From contig NZ_JACXXJ020000004.1 of assembly GCF_014926405.1 (NCBI RefSeq), positions 124,001-188,000 of the forward strand: a DNA stretch of 64,000 bases, given 5' to 3'. Of the stretch, positions 18,303 to 27,773 are shown piece by piece. Numbering within the stretch: the stretch's first letter is position 1; each line of letters starts with the position of its first letter. Origin of the DNA: Agrobacterium vitis. Its GTDB lineage: Bacteria > Pseudomonadota > Alphaproteobacteria > Rhizobiales > Rhizobiaceae. The translations under genes were made by a program, and so were the position numbers. The notes beneath the pieces were generated by a model. That model did no database searches and was not told the origin of the DNA. It was given only the letters and a program-made list of their open reading frames with translations.

Positions 18303-20005
18303 CCATGGCTCATGAGCGCAACGAAGTTTTGCAGGCGCTTCAATCCATTGTCGGTGAAGCCAATGCCACCAATGATCCGAGCTTTATTGCCAGTTACGCC
18401 TGGAATGGCGGTGTCGGCTCAATGCCGGGGCCCAAATTTCTCAAAAACTGGCCGATTGCCGTGGTTATGCCCAACTCCGCAGAGGATGTAGCGGCTATTA
18501 TCAAATGCTGTCTTGCACGCGGGCTTTCCTTTCGTCCGTTAAGTTCCGGCAATGGTGGAACCTATCTCAGCGCCAGCGAAAATGTGGTGGTGATGGACCT
18601 TTGCCGTATGAACCGTCTGATCAAGATGGATGCCGCAAACCAGATGGCGGTGATCGAGCCTTATGTTACGGCGGGCCGTTTGCAAGCAGAAGCCATGAAA
18701 GTGGGTCTCAACTGTCATATCGTCGGGGCGGGGCCGTCGCATTCGCCGCTGGCCTCGGCCACGTCCTTTCTGGGGGTTGGCATTACCGGTGCCAGCACGG
18801 GTGCCAATTTCCGCAATATCCTGGGCATAGAATGGGTGACGCCACAGGGAGACATCGTGCGCATGGGTTCTTTTGGTGGTGATGATGACTGGTTCAGTGA
18901 GGAAGGGCCGGGGCCGGGCTTGCGCGGTATGATCCGTGGACTCATTGGCGCAAATGGCGGCCTCGGCGTGTTCACCCGTATTGGTTACAAGCTCTATCCG
19001 TGGGCGGGACCTAAGCGTTTGAACCTGACAGGGCAAAGCCCGATGCGGGGCATGGCATTGGAGCCAAACATGCGTCTGTTTCTGCCTGTCTGGGATACGA
19101 TTGAACAGATGCGCGACGCCAGCTTTCACCTGAATCGCACAGGCGTTGCCTTTGCACTGCTGCGCATGCCACCAAACCATATCGGTTGGACGCTGACGGC
19201 CACCAATGCCGAATATGCGCGCCGCCGCGAAGCGGGCGACCTGCCGGAATGTGCGCGCCCGGAAAACAGATTTGGCTGGCAGATCTTGACCATCGGCCAC
19301 TCTGCGGGGCACACGGCCTATCAGGAGAAAACGGTGCAGCACATCGTCGCAAGCACCGGCGGGCGGATGATTCCGATTGAGCAGAAGGACGCGGAAGTGC
19401 TGCTGCGCACGCTGGTGACGTCGCTTTACGTCAGCCGCGTCTTCCGTGGTGCCGGTTCTGGTGGCACCAGCTTTGGCGTCATGGAGACCTTTAACCTGCT
19501 GCCGGACGTGATCAAGGCCAGTGAGGATATTATGGCAAAAGATCGCATGCCCGGCCGCAATTTCGCAGCCGACGGTAAGGAAGGCTGCTGGGTCTGGCCA
19601 ACCGAGAGCCGGCAATTGTGGACGGAAAACATCCTGGCATCGCAGGCAGGGACCGTGAAAGGCATCGGAGCGGGTTGGAAAGGCTTCCTCAAACACCTTG
19701 ATATGGTGGACCGCAACCCAAGGCTCGGATTGATGGGCTTCATGGCGGGTCCATTGATAGAATTGTTCGGCCCGCGCTACAGCAACGTCACTTCATGGAT
19801 GCGGCTGATCAAGCGGCGCGTTGATCCGGCGGGACTGGCAGACGCGACAGTGCATGTCAGCGCCAAACAGCTCCCGATTGCCAAGAGATGGCCGACCCTG
19901 CAAAAAATCGCCTTCTCAAAAGCGGGTGCTCCGGTGCTGCATCTGGTCTGCCTGTTGCTGGGCGTGGTCAGCAAAAAGGAAAAGCTGCCGGATCGAAGAG
20001 GATAA
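18299..20005 (+). CDS. FAD-binding oxidase subunit, GlcD-like
   Basis: This 568-residue flavoprotein shows the FAD-binding PCMH-type domain: NWPIAVVMPNSAEDVAAIIK, FRPLSSGNGGTYLSASENVV, DLCRMNRLIKMDAANQMAVI, EPYVTAGRLQAEAMKVG and a GANGGLGVFTRIGYKLYPW block ending the domain. The C-terminal half is less conserved and ends in a hydrophobic stretch (PVLHLVCLLLGVVS) that may touch the membrane. It overlaps the CCG protein gene by ATGA. It is longer than usual GlcD (about 500 residues). It is probably the catalytic subunit for a 2-hydroxyacid or aryl alcohol; which cannot be told here. Confidence 0.86.
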   Translation: MTMAHERNEVLQALQSIVGEANATNDPSFIASYAWNGGVGSMPGPKFLKNWPIAVVMPNSAEDVAAIIKCCLARGLSFRPLSSGNGGTYLSASENVVVMDLCRMNRLIKMDAANQMAVIEPYVTAGRLQAEAMKVGLNCHIVGAGPSHSPLASATSFLGVGITGASTGANFRNILGIEWVTPQGDIVRMGSFGGDDDWFSEEGPGPGLRGMIRGLIGANGGLGVFTRIGYKLYPWAGPKRLNLTGQSPMRGMALEPNMRLFLPVWDTIEQMRDASFHLNRTGVAFALLRMPPNHIGWTLTATNAEYARRREAGDLPECARPENRFGWQILTIGHSAGHTAYQEKTVQHIVASTGGRMIPIEQKDAEVLLRTLVTSLYVSRVFRGAGSGGTSFGVMETFNLLPDVIKASEDIMAKDRMPGRNFAADGKEGCWVWPTESRQLWTENILASQAGTVKGIGAGWKGFLKHLDMVDRNPRLGLMGFMAGPLIELFGPRYSNVTSWMRLIKRRVDPAGLADATVHVSAKQLPIAKRWPTLQKIAFSKAGAPVLHLVCLLLGVVSKKEKLPDRRG

Positions 20006-20647
20006 ACATCAACGACAATCTTAGCGTCTGTCATCTGATTGTCGACGTTCCTTGCATGGCGTTTTGAGGCCCATATCGACGACATTCAACGCCGTTCAAA
20101 GTGCAGCTTTGCCAGGATATTCGAAACGGCGTGACTGGGCGGCGCGATGCGCAACGAACTTATTGCGTGTCAGCCAATCTCATCCAGTTGCGGCTGACGC
20201 AGTTCGATCGCGGCGACCTCACCTTTCAGCTTGTTCAACCCTTTGCTGCTGAGTTCGAAACGTTGCGTGCCAATTTCAACGCAGCTCTAAGCCAGTTTTC
20301 CGAGACTATGTGTGCTGTCTCTGATGCGGCAGGTGCGATCGACAACGGCAGCCGAGAAGTCAGTGCGAGTCTGACGACTTGTCCACTGAAGTCGCAATGG
20401 ATCAGGATGCTGCGCAGATGGAGGGCATAGAGGACGCGGGCATTATAGACCGCGCAGTGAACAATCTGGCTGGTCATCGCCATCTCTTCTTGATTGAAGA
20501 TATCGCGCGCGAGTGCCTCTAGCTGCAATAACGGAAAGATTGGCAATTGGGATTGGGTTGGTGGCTTGTAATCGCTCCTTCACCGGCGTGACGGATGTCA
20601 TGCCGGTGAAGGAGAATTACATACCCAATCAAGTTTAGGGTTATTGG
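20006..20647. other. Gap of decayed sequence with a terminal hairpin
   Basis: Apart from the chemoreceptor fragment, no gene is recognised here. CTCCTTCACCGGC (20575-20587) pairs with GCCGGTGAAGGAG (20602-20614), a 13-bp stem right after the minus-strand ABC transporter operon. It probably ends or stabilises that transcript, though no T run follows it. The minus-strand frame 20235-20546 shows no family resemblance. Confidence 0.5.
20176..20430 (+). pseudogene. Methyl-accepting chemotaxis protein fragment
   Basis: The frame reads RLTQFDRGDLTFQLVQPF, ETLRANFNAALSQF and SETMCAVSDAAGAIDNGSRE, the HAMP-to-signalling-domain junction of rhizobial chemoreceptors. It then loses the frame after GSREVSAS; the next frame continues SDDLS for a few residues and decays. 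Neither the sensory half nor the rest of the coiled-coil domain remains. It is an isolated dead fragment of about 200 bases. Confidence 0.55.
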
Positions 20648-21487
20648 TTATGGAATTGGGTCGAACTTCAATTCGCTCAATTTCACAACCTTGTCGGTGC
20701 GGGTCATTTTATATTCGGTGTCTGGGCCAAGCCATTTGTTCCAGATCTTGTTGATTTCGCCGTCAGTATCAAGCGCGCGCAGCGTATCATTGATCTTGGC
20801 GGTCAGGGCTGGCTCATCCTTTTTCATGCCAACACCGATGGGCTGATACAGCATCGGATCATCGATCATCCGCATCTTCTTGCCCTTGGTCTGGGATTCG
20901 TTGACGAATTTGGTGGTGGTCATGGTGTTGGCCACCATGCCTTCAGCCTTGCCCTGCTGAACGGCGAGATAGGCCGATGCCGTATCCTGAAACGTTAACG
21001 GGTCCGACTTGTTGAGCTTGATTGACATCTCGGACGTGGAGCCTTTGGTGGAGGCCAAACGCTTGCCGGAGAAATCGGCCTTTGTCTTGCCGGCAGTGTC
21101 AGCAGGAACAATCAGCATTTCCTTGGCAAGGTAGTAAGGGTCGCTGAACTGAATCTGTTCGGCGCGGCTCAAAGTGTAGGCGAGATTGGCAACGGTGATG
21201 TCAACGCGGCCAAGCTTGACTTCCGGCACACGGGCTTCCACCGATACCGGCTTGATTTCGGCCTTCACGCCCAGTTTTGCAGCAATGGCGTTGCACAGAT
21301 CAACGTCAAAGCCAGCCATCTCACGGGTTTTGGGGTCTGGAGAGGCAAAAGGGGGAACATCCGCGAAGGTGGCGCAACGCAGGGTCTTGGCCGCCATGAT
21401 ATCGGCCAGCTGATCGGCGCTTGCAGGGGCTGCAATGGCGGTGGTGGCGGCAAGCGCCAAGCTGATTGTGATGCATTTCATGTTCAT
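20648..21487 (-). CDS. Amino-acid ABC transporter, periplasmic binding protein
   Basis: This 279-residue family 3 solute-binding protein has a signal peptide (MNMKCITISLALAATTA...APASA, cleavage before DQLAD). The mature protein shows LRCATFADVPPFASPDP, GFDVDLCNAIAAKLG, RVDITVANLAYTLSRAEQIQFSDPYY and GKRLASTKGSTSE, typical of polar amino-acid binders. It should bind an amino acid or opine-like compound in the periplasm. It is the last gene of the operon SDR-permease-permease-ATPase-binding protein, 64 bases after the ATPase. The ligand is not determined by the visible motifs. Confidence 0.92.
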   Translation of the reverse strand: MNMKCITISLALAATTAIAAPASADQLADIMAAKTLRCATFADVPPFASPDPKTREMAGFDVDLCNAIAAKLGVKAEIKPVSVEARVPEVKLGRVDITVANLAYTLSRAEQIQFSDPYYLAKEMLIVPADTAGKTKADFSGKRLASTKGSTSEMSIKLNKSDPLTFQDTASAYLAVQQGKAEGMVANTMTTTKFVNESQTKGKKMRMIDDPMLYQPIGVGMKKDEPALTAKINDTLRALDTDGEINKIWNKWLGPDTEYKMTRTDKVVKLSELKFDPIP

Positions 21488-21551
21488 TGCTGTTCTCCTT
21501 GGTTATTATTGTGGTGATTTGGTCCTGTTTGCCCGCTTCCAAGATCACGTC

Positions 21552-22319
21552 TTAGTGGCGCAGTTCTGAGAGAAAACGTTGGGCGCGGGGATGGGTGGGA
21601 TTGGTGAAGAAGGTTTCCGGCGGGGCCATTTCCAGAATTTGCCCGGCATCGATAAACCAGATGTGGTCGGCCACATCGCGGGCAAAGCCCATTTCATGGG
21701 TCACGCACATCATGGTCATGCCATCGGCGGCAAGGCTTTTCATCACCGCCAAGACTTCGCCGACCATTTCCGGGTCCAGCGCGCTGGTTGGCTCATCAAA
21801 CAGCATCACCGGCGGCTCCATGGCAAGCGCACGGGCAATGGCCACACGCTGCTGCTGGCCACCCGACAATTGCGCTGGGTAGGCATTCGCCTTGTCGGCA
21901 AGGCCAACCCGGTCCAGCAACCGGATGGCTTTATCATGGGCCACGTCGGGGGCCACGCCTTTGACCCGCACGGGCGACATGGCAACGTTATCGACAACGG
22001 ACAGGTGCGGAAACAGGTTAAAGCTCTGGAACACAAAGCCAATCTGGCTGCGCAGGGCATTGAGCTGCTTTGTGCGCATCGGCACATGCACTTCCTGACC
22101 CTCAAAAGAAATCGAGCCGCTGCTGATTTCTTCAAGGCGATTGATGGTGCGGATCAGGGTTGATTTGCCCGAGCCAGATGGCCCGCAAATCACCACAACT
22201 TCGCCTCGGTTGACGTGGGCATCAACGCCCTTCAGCACTTCGTAATTGCCATAGCTCTTGCGAACCTTGGACAGCGTAATGGTTTGCTGCTTTTCAATGG
22301 CTGGCTTGGATAAGGGCAT
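21552..22319 (-). CDS. Amino-acid ABC transporter ATP-binding protein (GlnQ/HisP-like)
   Basis: This 255-residue ATPase has Walker [14 protein letters not shown]-loop [12 protein letters not shown], signature [16 protein letters not shown], Walker [17 protein letters not shown] and the switch histidine in [10 protein letters not shown], all in GlnQ-like spacing. It powers uptake by the two permeases encoded just upstream, 5 bases away. The N-terminal 15 residues are a short polar extension before the first strand. Confidence 0.95.
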   Translation of the reverse strand: MPLSKPAIEKQQTITLSKVRKSYGNYEVLKGVDAHVNRGEVVVICGPSGSGKSTLIRTINRLEEISSGSISFEGQEVHVPMRTKQLNALRSQIGFVFQSFNLFPHLSVVDNVAMSPVRVKGVAPDVAHDKAIRLLDRVGLADKANAYPAQLSGGQQQRVAIARALAMEPPVMLFDEPTSALDPEMVGEVLAVMKSLAADGMTMMCVTHEMGFARDVADHIWFIDAGQILEMAPPETFFTNPTHPRAQRFLSELRH

Positions 22320-22324
22320 GGCTT

Positions 22325-23077
22325 CTACTCCGAGACAAGTTTGGACGTGATACTGGGGGCGTCTTCACCTTTACCGGACAGACCGGCGCGGCGGCGCGAT
22401 ATGCTGCCCTCCAGTCGTTTGGCGGCATGGGTGAGGCTCCAGCAAATCACGTAATAGATCAGGGCAAGGATCAGGTAGACCTGAAACGGCTGGGTCAGCA
22501 GATCATTGTTGACCTGATTGGCGGCAAAGGTCAGATCCGGCACATTGATGACAGACCCCAGTGTCGTGTCCTTAATGGTCGAGACGAAGGTGGACAGGAT
22601 GCTGGGGATGACATTGTACAGCGCCTGCGGCAGAACCACGTAGCGCATGGCGCTGGGATAGCTGTGCCCAAGGGCCTTGGCGGCTTCCATCTGTCCATGG
22701 CCCAGGGCAACAATGCCGCTTCGCACAACTTCACTGAGAAAGCAGCTTTGATAAACCACCAGCGTTGTCAGCATGGTGATAAAGCTTGGCACATCGGCCC
22801 CCGTGAGCAGCGGCACCAGAAAATAGCACCACAAAATCAGCATCAGCAACGGCACGCCGCGTGTGACATAGACGAGGAAGGTGACCGGCCAGCGCAGCGT
22901 GCGCCATTTGGACATGCGCGCAAGGGCCAGAAGAATGCTGAGTGGAAAGGCCAGTGCGATGCTGAAAACTGACAGGATCAGCGTGTTGGCTAGGCCGCCG
23001 AGAGGGCCGTTGGGATATTGGCCGATCAACAGCAGCAACCAATAATCCTGCACAATCTTGATGATATCGTTGATCAT
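22325..23077 (-). CDS. Amino-acid ABC transporter permease (HisM/GlnP family)
   Basis: This 250-residue inner-membrane protein of the polar amino-acid permease family has about five membrane spans. The EAA loop reads [26 protein letters not shown], the contact site for the ATPase, and is preceded by [14 protein letters not shown]. It forms a heterodimer with the permease encoded just upstream, whose stop overlaps this start (ATGA). Confidence 0.94.
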   Translation of the reverse strand: MINDIIKIVQDYWLLLLIGQYPNGPLGGLANTLILSVFSIALAFPLSILLALARMSKWRTLRWPVTFLVYVTRGVPLLMLILWCYFLVPLLTGADVPSFITMLTTLVVYQSCFLSEVVRSGIVALGHGQMEAAKALGHSYPSAMRYVVLPQALYNVIPSILSTFVSTIKDTTLGSVINVPDLTFAANQVNNDLLTQPFQVYLILALIYYVICWSLTHAAKRLEGSISRRRAGLSGKGEDAPSITSKLVSE

Positions 23078-23781
23078 GGCCGCACACCTCTTGCATGATC
23101 AACGCGCCATGTCAGATACGCGCCGCCTGCCATGATCAGCAGAGAAAAGAACAGATACAGCACCGTGCCAATCAGATAACTCTCAAAGGTTCTGAAGGTG
23201 ACGTTTTCAATTTCCTTCACTGCATGGGTAAGCTCTGACGCACCAACAACAATCGCAAGACTGCTGTTTTTAAACAGCGAAACCGTATGATTGATTAGCG
23301 GCGGCAGCGCATTGCGCACACCTTGCGGAATCATCACGTAACGCATGGCTGAGAGATAGCCGTGGCCCAAGGCGCGGGCCGCTTCCATCTGGCCGGAGCT
23401 GATCGAGCGCAGGCCGGAGCGCAAGTCTTCGCTGAAATAAGCGGCCTGACACAGACCAAGTCCGATAACCGCAAAGATGGCTTCGGCATTATGGTTGACA
23501 AGCCAGCCACTGATGCCACTGGGCATCAGAGTGAAAATGCCAAAATACCACAGCACCAGCTGCACCAAAGTTGGCACATTACGGTGATAGGAAACATAGG
23601 CCGTCACAATGGCATTGCCGATTCCGCCCGGCGAAAACCGCAGCGCCAGCAGCAAAACCGCAAGTGTCATCGCCAAAACCCATGAGCCGATGGCGATAAT
23701 AAAGGTCATCTCAATGCCGTGCAGCAGCATGGAGACATAGTCTGGATTGCCGAGAATTGCTGAGAGATCAAACCCCTTCAA
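23074..23781 (-). CDS. Amino-acid ABC transporter permease (HisQ/GlnP family)
   Basis: This 235-residue partner permease has the conserved YHRNVPTLVQLVLWYFG region and the EAA loop GQMEAARALGHGYLSAMRY, followed by VMIPQGVRNALPPLINH. The start overlaps the stop of the SDR gene by ATGA, placing the dehydrogenase and the transporter in one transcript. The spans and length are normal for this family. Confidence 0.94.
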   Translation of the reverse strand: MKGFDLSAILGNPDYVSMLLHGIEMTFIIAIGSWVLAMTLAVLLLALRFSPGGIGNAIVTAYVSYHRNVPTLVQLVLWYFGIFTLMPSGISGWLVNHNAEAIFAVIGLGLCQAAYFSEDLRSGLRSISSGQMEAARALGHGYLSAMRYVMIPQGVRNALPPLINHTVSLFKNSSLAIVVGASELTHAVKEIENVTFRTFESYLIGTVLYLFFSLLIMAGGAYLTWRVDHARGVRP

Positions 23782-24530
23782 GGCTTCCGCTCCTCCGGCT
23801 TGGCCGTCTGCAATCCGCCCATCACCTGAAGGGTGGGGGTGATTTCCATATGGCCGATGTTAACGGCAATGGGTGCGGCAATGGCAAAGGCAATGGCATC
23901 GGCAATGTCGGACGCCTGCGGCAATTCAAAGCCATCAATAAAGCGCTCGCGCACCGATGGATCATCGCCATGAACATGGGCGAAAATATCGGTTGCGACG
24001 CGACCGGGGCAGATTTCCGTCACGCGCACCCGCTTGCCAAAGGCATCAATACGCAACTGATTAGACAGCATGCTGACGCCAGCCTTGGTGGCGTGGTAGG
24101 AGGAGTTTCCACCAAAATTATACTGTGCGGCGATGGAGGAGATGTTGATGACATGGCCACGATCGCGCGCCACCATGCCAGGCACAACCATGCGGCACAG
24201 ATGCAAGACAGCCCGCAGGTTCACATCCACCAGCAGATCAATATCGCCGTCTTCTGCTTCCAGAAACTTCTTTGGACGGTCAACACCGGCATTATTGACG
24301 AGAATATCAAATGGAATTTTGGATGTGAGCTCCGCCAGGGCGGCGCGGTCCGTGACGTCAATCACATGGGCAATGCAGCCGGTTTTCTCGGAAAGCTGCT
24401 TGAGAAGATCACCACTTCTGGCAACCGCATGCACTTCAACATTCTCAGCGCACAGCCGCTCCACAATAGCGGCTCCGATCCCGGAGGATGCGCCAGTGAC
24501 AAGCGCAGTTTTGTAATCCGAAAATGGCAT
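23778..24530 (-). CDS. Short-chain dehydrogenase/reductase
   Basis: This 250-residue classical SDR has the NAD(P) motif VTGASSGIGAAIVERL, the NNAGVD strand, and the catalytic serine and tyrosine/lysine in NISSIAAQY and SSYHATKAG, then PGRVATDIF. It is the first gene of the amino-acid ABC operon, so it probably acts on the imported compound, for example a hydroxy-amino acid such as serine or threonine analogues; that link is inferred from position. The divergent LysR gene starts 238 bases away. Confidence 0.93.
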   Translation of the reverse strand: MPFSDYKTALVTGASSGIGAAIVERLCAENVEVHAVARSGDLLKQLSEKTGCIAHVIDVTDRAALAELTSKIPFDILVNNAGVDRPKKFLEAEDGDIDLLVDVNLRAVLHLCRMVVPGMVARDRGHVINISSIAAQYNFGGNSSYHATKAGVSMLSNQLRIDAFGKRVRVTEICPGRVATDIFAHVHGDDPSVRERFIDGFELPQASDIADAIAFAIAAPIAVNIGHMEITPTLQVMGGLQTAKPEERKP

Positions 24531-24606
24531 CTGACGTCCTCTTTTGTTCTTGAGAAAGACTAGCGAAGCTTTAGTCTGAGCGATAATGCCGATTATATGT
24601 GGAGTG

Positions 24607-24621
24607 ATAAGCCTATCTTAT
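24607..24621. promoter_or_regulatory. LysR-type box
   Basis: ATAAG-CCTAT-CTTAT is a perfect 5-bp dyad with a 5-base spacer and fits the T-N11-A pattern of LysR regulators. It lies between the divergent LysR and SDR genes, 76 bases from the SDR start, and is the best candidate recognition site. Confidence 0.5.
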
Positions 24622-24768
24622 GAGCTTGGTGGCAATTGCCCAAAAACTGGTCGTCATGAGCGCGCAACCCGCCTATGTCAGCTCAGAACCTTTTTTTATC
24701 CATTTACGGCTTACCGGCTGCTGCATAATGTAAAGGCTTGACCCCATAGAATTCGAGTTTACTCCCCC

Positions 24769-25674
24769 ATGGATATCAGGCGCTTCAAGTCCTTCATCGT
24801 GATTGTTGATACAGGCAGCATCACCCGCGCTGCCGATATTTTGCATATCGCCCAGCCCGCCTTGAGCCAGCAGCTTGCCTCGCTGGAAGAGCATTTTGGC
24901 ACCAAGCTTTTGCTGCGCAGTCAGCAAGGCGTGGTGATGACCGATGCGGGCGCGCAAGTCTATCGGCACGCACAGATGATTTTGCGACAAATGGATCAGG
25001 CCCACGCTGATGTGCTGGCGGCAGGCAAGCATTTGGCCGGGCGTGTCTCAGTCGGGCTGGCTCCATTTAGCAGCGCGGCCACGCTTTCGTTTGAATTACT
25101 TGCAGAAACACGCAGGCTTTATCCGGGCATTGTGCTGCATCTGACCGAAAGCGTGGGGCAGGCCTATAGTCAGATGTTGATGAACAACAAGCTGGAAATC
25201 GCCCTCATTCATGGCACGGGGCCAATGAAGGGCGTTCACTTCGATCCGCTGCTGCGCGAGGATTTCTTTCTGGTGGCCCATGAGGATTTTGGCATTGAGG
25301 CAGATGACAAGCCGCTCTCGGTTGCCAATCTGGAGGAGCTGCCTTTTCTACTGCCGCCACCCTATAATTTCGTGCGCCGGGCCGTAGACATGGCCTTTGC
25401 CCGCAGCCGTACCAAGCTGAATGTGATTGGTGAGGTGGAGGTTATTCGCACCCTGACGCGGGCAGTGAGTGGCGGGGTTGGGGCAACCATCATGCCCAAG
25501 GCGGTGGCCGATCGGATCACCGCAGAGGCCAGTAGCCAGATCATCTGCCGCACCCTCTCGCCGCAGATTGAAGAAACGCTGTCGCTGTGCGTGTCGGAAC
25601 ATGCGCAATTGTCAGATTCCGCCGCGGCCGTGCGGGATATTTTGCTGCGATTGACGCGGCAGTTGAAGAATTAG
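24769..25674 (+). CDS. LysR family transcriptional regulator
   Basis: This 301-residue regulator has an N-terminal winged helix (TGSITRAADILHIAQPALSQ, LEEHFGTKLLLRSQQG) and a C-terminal periplasmic-binding-protein-like effector domain from about residue 90. Spacing and content resemble the Nac/CynR branch. It is divergent from the SDR/ABC transporter operon and probably activates it in response to the transported ligand or its product. ATG 24769 is preceded by a weak purine stretch. Confidence 0.92.
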   Translation: MDIRRFKSFIVIVDTGSITRAADILHIAQPALSQQLASLEEHFGTKLLLRSQQGVVMTDAGAQVYRHAQMILRQMDQAHADVLAAGKHLAGRVSVGLAPFSSAATLSFELLAETRRLYPGIVLHLTESVGQAYSQMLMNNKLEIALIHGTGPMKGVHFDPLLREDFFLVAHEDFGIEADDKPLSVANLEELPFLLPPPYNFVRRAVDMAFARSRTKLNVIGEVEVIRTLTRAVSGGVGATIMPKAVADRITAEASSQIICRTLSPQIEETLSLCVSEHAQLSDSAAAVRDILLRLTRQLKN

Positions 25675-25684
25675 AACAGTTTAT

Positions 25685-25718
25685 TCGCGCCATGCATCCT
25701 TTGGGATGCATGGCGCGA
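25685..25718. terminator. Bidirectional terminator between LysR and aminotransferase
   Basis: TCGCGCCATGCATCC (25685-25699) pairs perfectly with 25704-25718 around a TTTG loop. It stands between the ends of two convergent genes, 11 and 21 bases from their stops, with short T-rich flanks on both sides. Confidence 0.7.
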
Positions 25719-25738
25719 TATTTCCTACGGAATGAAGA

Positions 25739-26941
25739 TTACTTCATATCCTTGCAGAATTGCGCAATCCGGTCACAGCCAGCTGTAAGCCGTTCCATGC
25801 TGGTGGCATAGGAAATGCGAAAGAAAGGGCTCATGCCGTAGGCCGCACCCTGCACGGTCGCAACGTGCTGCTCATCAATCAGGGCCGAGACGAAATCCGT
25901 GTCGTTTTCAATCTTGCGGCCACCCTTGGTGGTTTTGCCAATCAGGCCCGCGATGCTGGGGAAGATGTAAAACGCACCTTCAGGCTTATGGGCGCGCAGG
26001 CCATCAATTTCTGCAAGACGCGACAGCACATAGTCACGACGGCCCTTGTAGATATTGGCGCGCTCTTTCAACAAATCCTGCGGGCCATCCAGAACAGCCA
26101 TCGCGGCGGCCTGCGTGATGGTGGATGTACCGCCCGCGTTCTGGCCGTTGACATTGCTGATGGCCTTGATCAAATCCTTCGGGCCACCGCAATAGCCAAG
26201 CCGCCAGCCCGTCATGGCATAGGCCTTTGAGGCGCCGTTCACAGTCAGTACGCGGTCATAGAGGCGGGGTTCAACTTCGGCGATGGTGCAGAATTCAAAG
26301 CCGTCATAGATCAGGTGTTCATAAATGTCGTCTGTCATGATCCAGACGTCGGGATGACGCAGCATGACTTCGGCAATCGCGGCCATATCCTTGCGCGAGC
26401 AGGCGGCACCCGTGGGATTGTTGGGGAAGTTCAAAAACAGCCATTTGGTTTTGGGCGTAATCGCCGCCTCAAGGTCTTCGGCGCGCAGCTTGAAACCATT
26501 CTGTTGCGGGCATTCCACCGGAACCGGCACACCGCCTGCAAAGCGCACGATATCGGCATAGCTGATCCACGATGGCGTGGGGATCACCACTTCATCGCCG
26601 GGATTGCAGGTGGCCATCACCGCATTGAAAATCACCTGCTTGCCGCCGCCTGCGACAACGATTTGGCTTGGGTCATAGTCCAAGCCGTTTTCACGCTTGA
26701 ATTTGCGAGAAATGGCAGCGCGCAAGGCAGCGGTGCCATCGAGCGGCGGATATTTGGTATCGCCTGCCAGCGCTGCCGCGTGCGCAGCTTCAATGGCATG
26801 CGCCGGGGTAGTGAAATCCGGCTCGCCGGATGAGAGGGATACAACGTCAATGCCCTGGGCGGCGAGTTCACGGGCACGCTGCGTCATGGCTGCAGAAGCG
26901 GAAACCGCGACATTCTTGAGACGGTCGGCAATCATGGGCAT
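25739..26941 (-). CDS. Pyridoxal-phosphate aminotransferase (aspartate aminotransferase, class I)
   Basis: This 400-residue fold-type I aminotransferase has VSLSSGEPDFTTPAHAIEAA at the N-terminus, the asparagine region NFPNNPTGAACS, and the Schiff-base lysine in VNGASKAYAMTGWRLGYCGG. This is the AspC/AatA subgroup of alphaproteobacteria. It is the last gene of the 5-oxoprolinase operon, 50 bases after pxpA, so it may process the glutamate formed by ring opening of 5-oxoproline. Confidence 0.93.
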   Translation of the reverse strand: MPMIADRLKNVAVSASAAMTQRARELAAQGIDVVSLSSGEPDFTTPAHAIEAAHAAALAGDTKYPPLDGTAALRAAISRKFKRENGLDYDPSQIVVAGGGKQVIFNAVMATCNPGDEVVIPTPSWISYADIVRFAGGVPVPVECPQQNGFKLRAEDLEAAITPKTKWLFLNFPNNPTGAACSRKDMAAIAEVMLRHPDVWIMTDDIYEHLIYDGFEFCTIAEVEPRLYDRVLTVNGASKAYAMTGWRLGYCGGPKDLIKAISNVNGQNAGGTSTITQAAAMAVLDGPQDLLKERANIYKGRRDYVLSRLAEIDGLRAHKPEGAFYIFPSIAGLIGKTTKGGRKIENDTDFVSALIDEQHVATVQGAAYGMSPFFRISYATSMERLTAGCDRIAQFCKDMK

Positions 26942-26990
26942 GGTCTAGACTTTCAAGGGTTTGTGGTGAAGGGTTCAAAATCGGTTGATG

Positions 26991-27761
26991 TCAGGCAATC
27001 ACGTCGCGGGCAGGCGCAAGGGTCGCGCCCGTGGCTTCAATTTCGCTACGTACGATCTTGGCCAGTTCCAGCGATCCGGGTGTATCGCTATGCACGAGAA
27101 TGGAGCGGGCGGGCATGGCAATGGTTTGGCCATCGATGGTGGTGACGGTTGCTGTTTCAAGGAATTGCTTGACGCGGGCGCGCACGGCCATTTCTTCCTT
27201 GATGACCGAATTGGCCACTCCGCGCGGCACAAGCGCACCGTTGGCATCATAGGCGCGGTCTGCCAGAAACAGCGTCAGCGTCTTTAATCCGCAGCGCAGG
27301 GCGGAGCGCTCAATGTCCGAGCCGGACATGCAAAACACAATAATCTCAGGGGCAACAGTTTTCACCGCTGTCAGCACCAGATCACACAGCGCTGGGTCGT
27401 GATTGACGCGATTGCCCATGGCGGCGTGAAAGCTGATGTGATCAACGGCAAGCCCTTCGCTGGCAGCAATCGCGCTCAAGGCACCCAACTGATAAAGCAC
27501 CTGCGCGCGCAGTTCTTCTGCTGACACTGGAATATCGCGCCGACCAAAACCCAGCCGATCAGGAAAGCCGGGGTGCGCGCCAATGCCAACGCCACGGGCC
27601 TTGGCCAGCCGCACCATGCGCAGCATCATTTCCGGGTCGCCCGCATGAAAACCACAGGCGATATTGGCCGAGGAGACGACATCCATCAGCGCTTCATCGT
27701 CACAGAGGCGGTAGGACCCAAAGCCTTCGCCCATATCGGAATTGAGATCAATCTTCATCAT
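26991..27761 (-). CDS. pxpA: 5-oxoprolinase subunit PxpA (LamB/YcsF family)
   Basis: This 256-residue protein begins with KIDLNSDMGEGFGSYRL and contains NIACGFHAGDP and GVGIGAHPGFPDRLGFGRR, signature blocks of the LamB/YcsF family. With PxpB and PxpC it forms the ATP-dependent 5-oxoprolinase that opens pyroglutamate to glutamate. It lies 12 bases after pxpC, with GAGG before the first of two adjacent ATG codons; the second ATG is equally possible. Confidence 0.93.
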   Translation of the reverse strand: MMKIDLNSDMGEGFGSYRLCDDEALMDVVSSANIACGFHAGDPEMMLRMVRLAKARGVGIGAHPGFPDRLGFGRRDIPVSAEELRAQVLYQLGALSAIAASEGLAVDHISFHAAMGNRVNHDPALCDLVLTAVKTVAPEIIVFCMSGSDIERSALRCGLKTLTLFLADRAYDANGALVPRGVANSVIKEEMAVRARVKQFLETATVTTIDGQTIAMPARSILVHSDTPGSLELAKIVRSEIEATGATLAPARDVIA

Positions 27762-27773
27762 CTATCCTCAGGT

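Noticed and set aside
18539..19696. Minus-strand frame of 385 codons
   Set aside because: Antisense shadow of the GlcD-like gene, rich in His/Arg without any conserved motif.
20235..20546. 103-codon minus-strand frame
   Set aside because: It overlaps the chemoreceptor remnant on the other strand and shows no recognisable domain.
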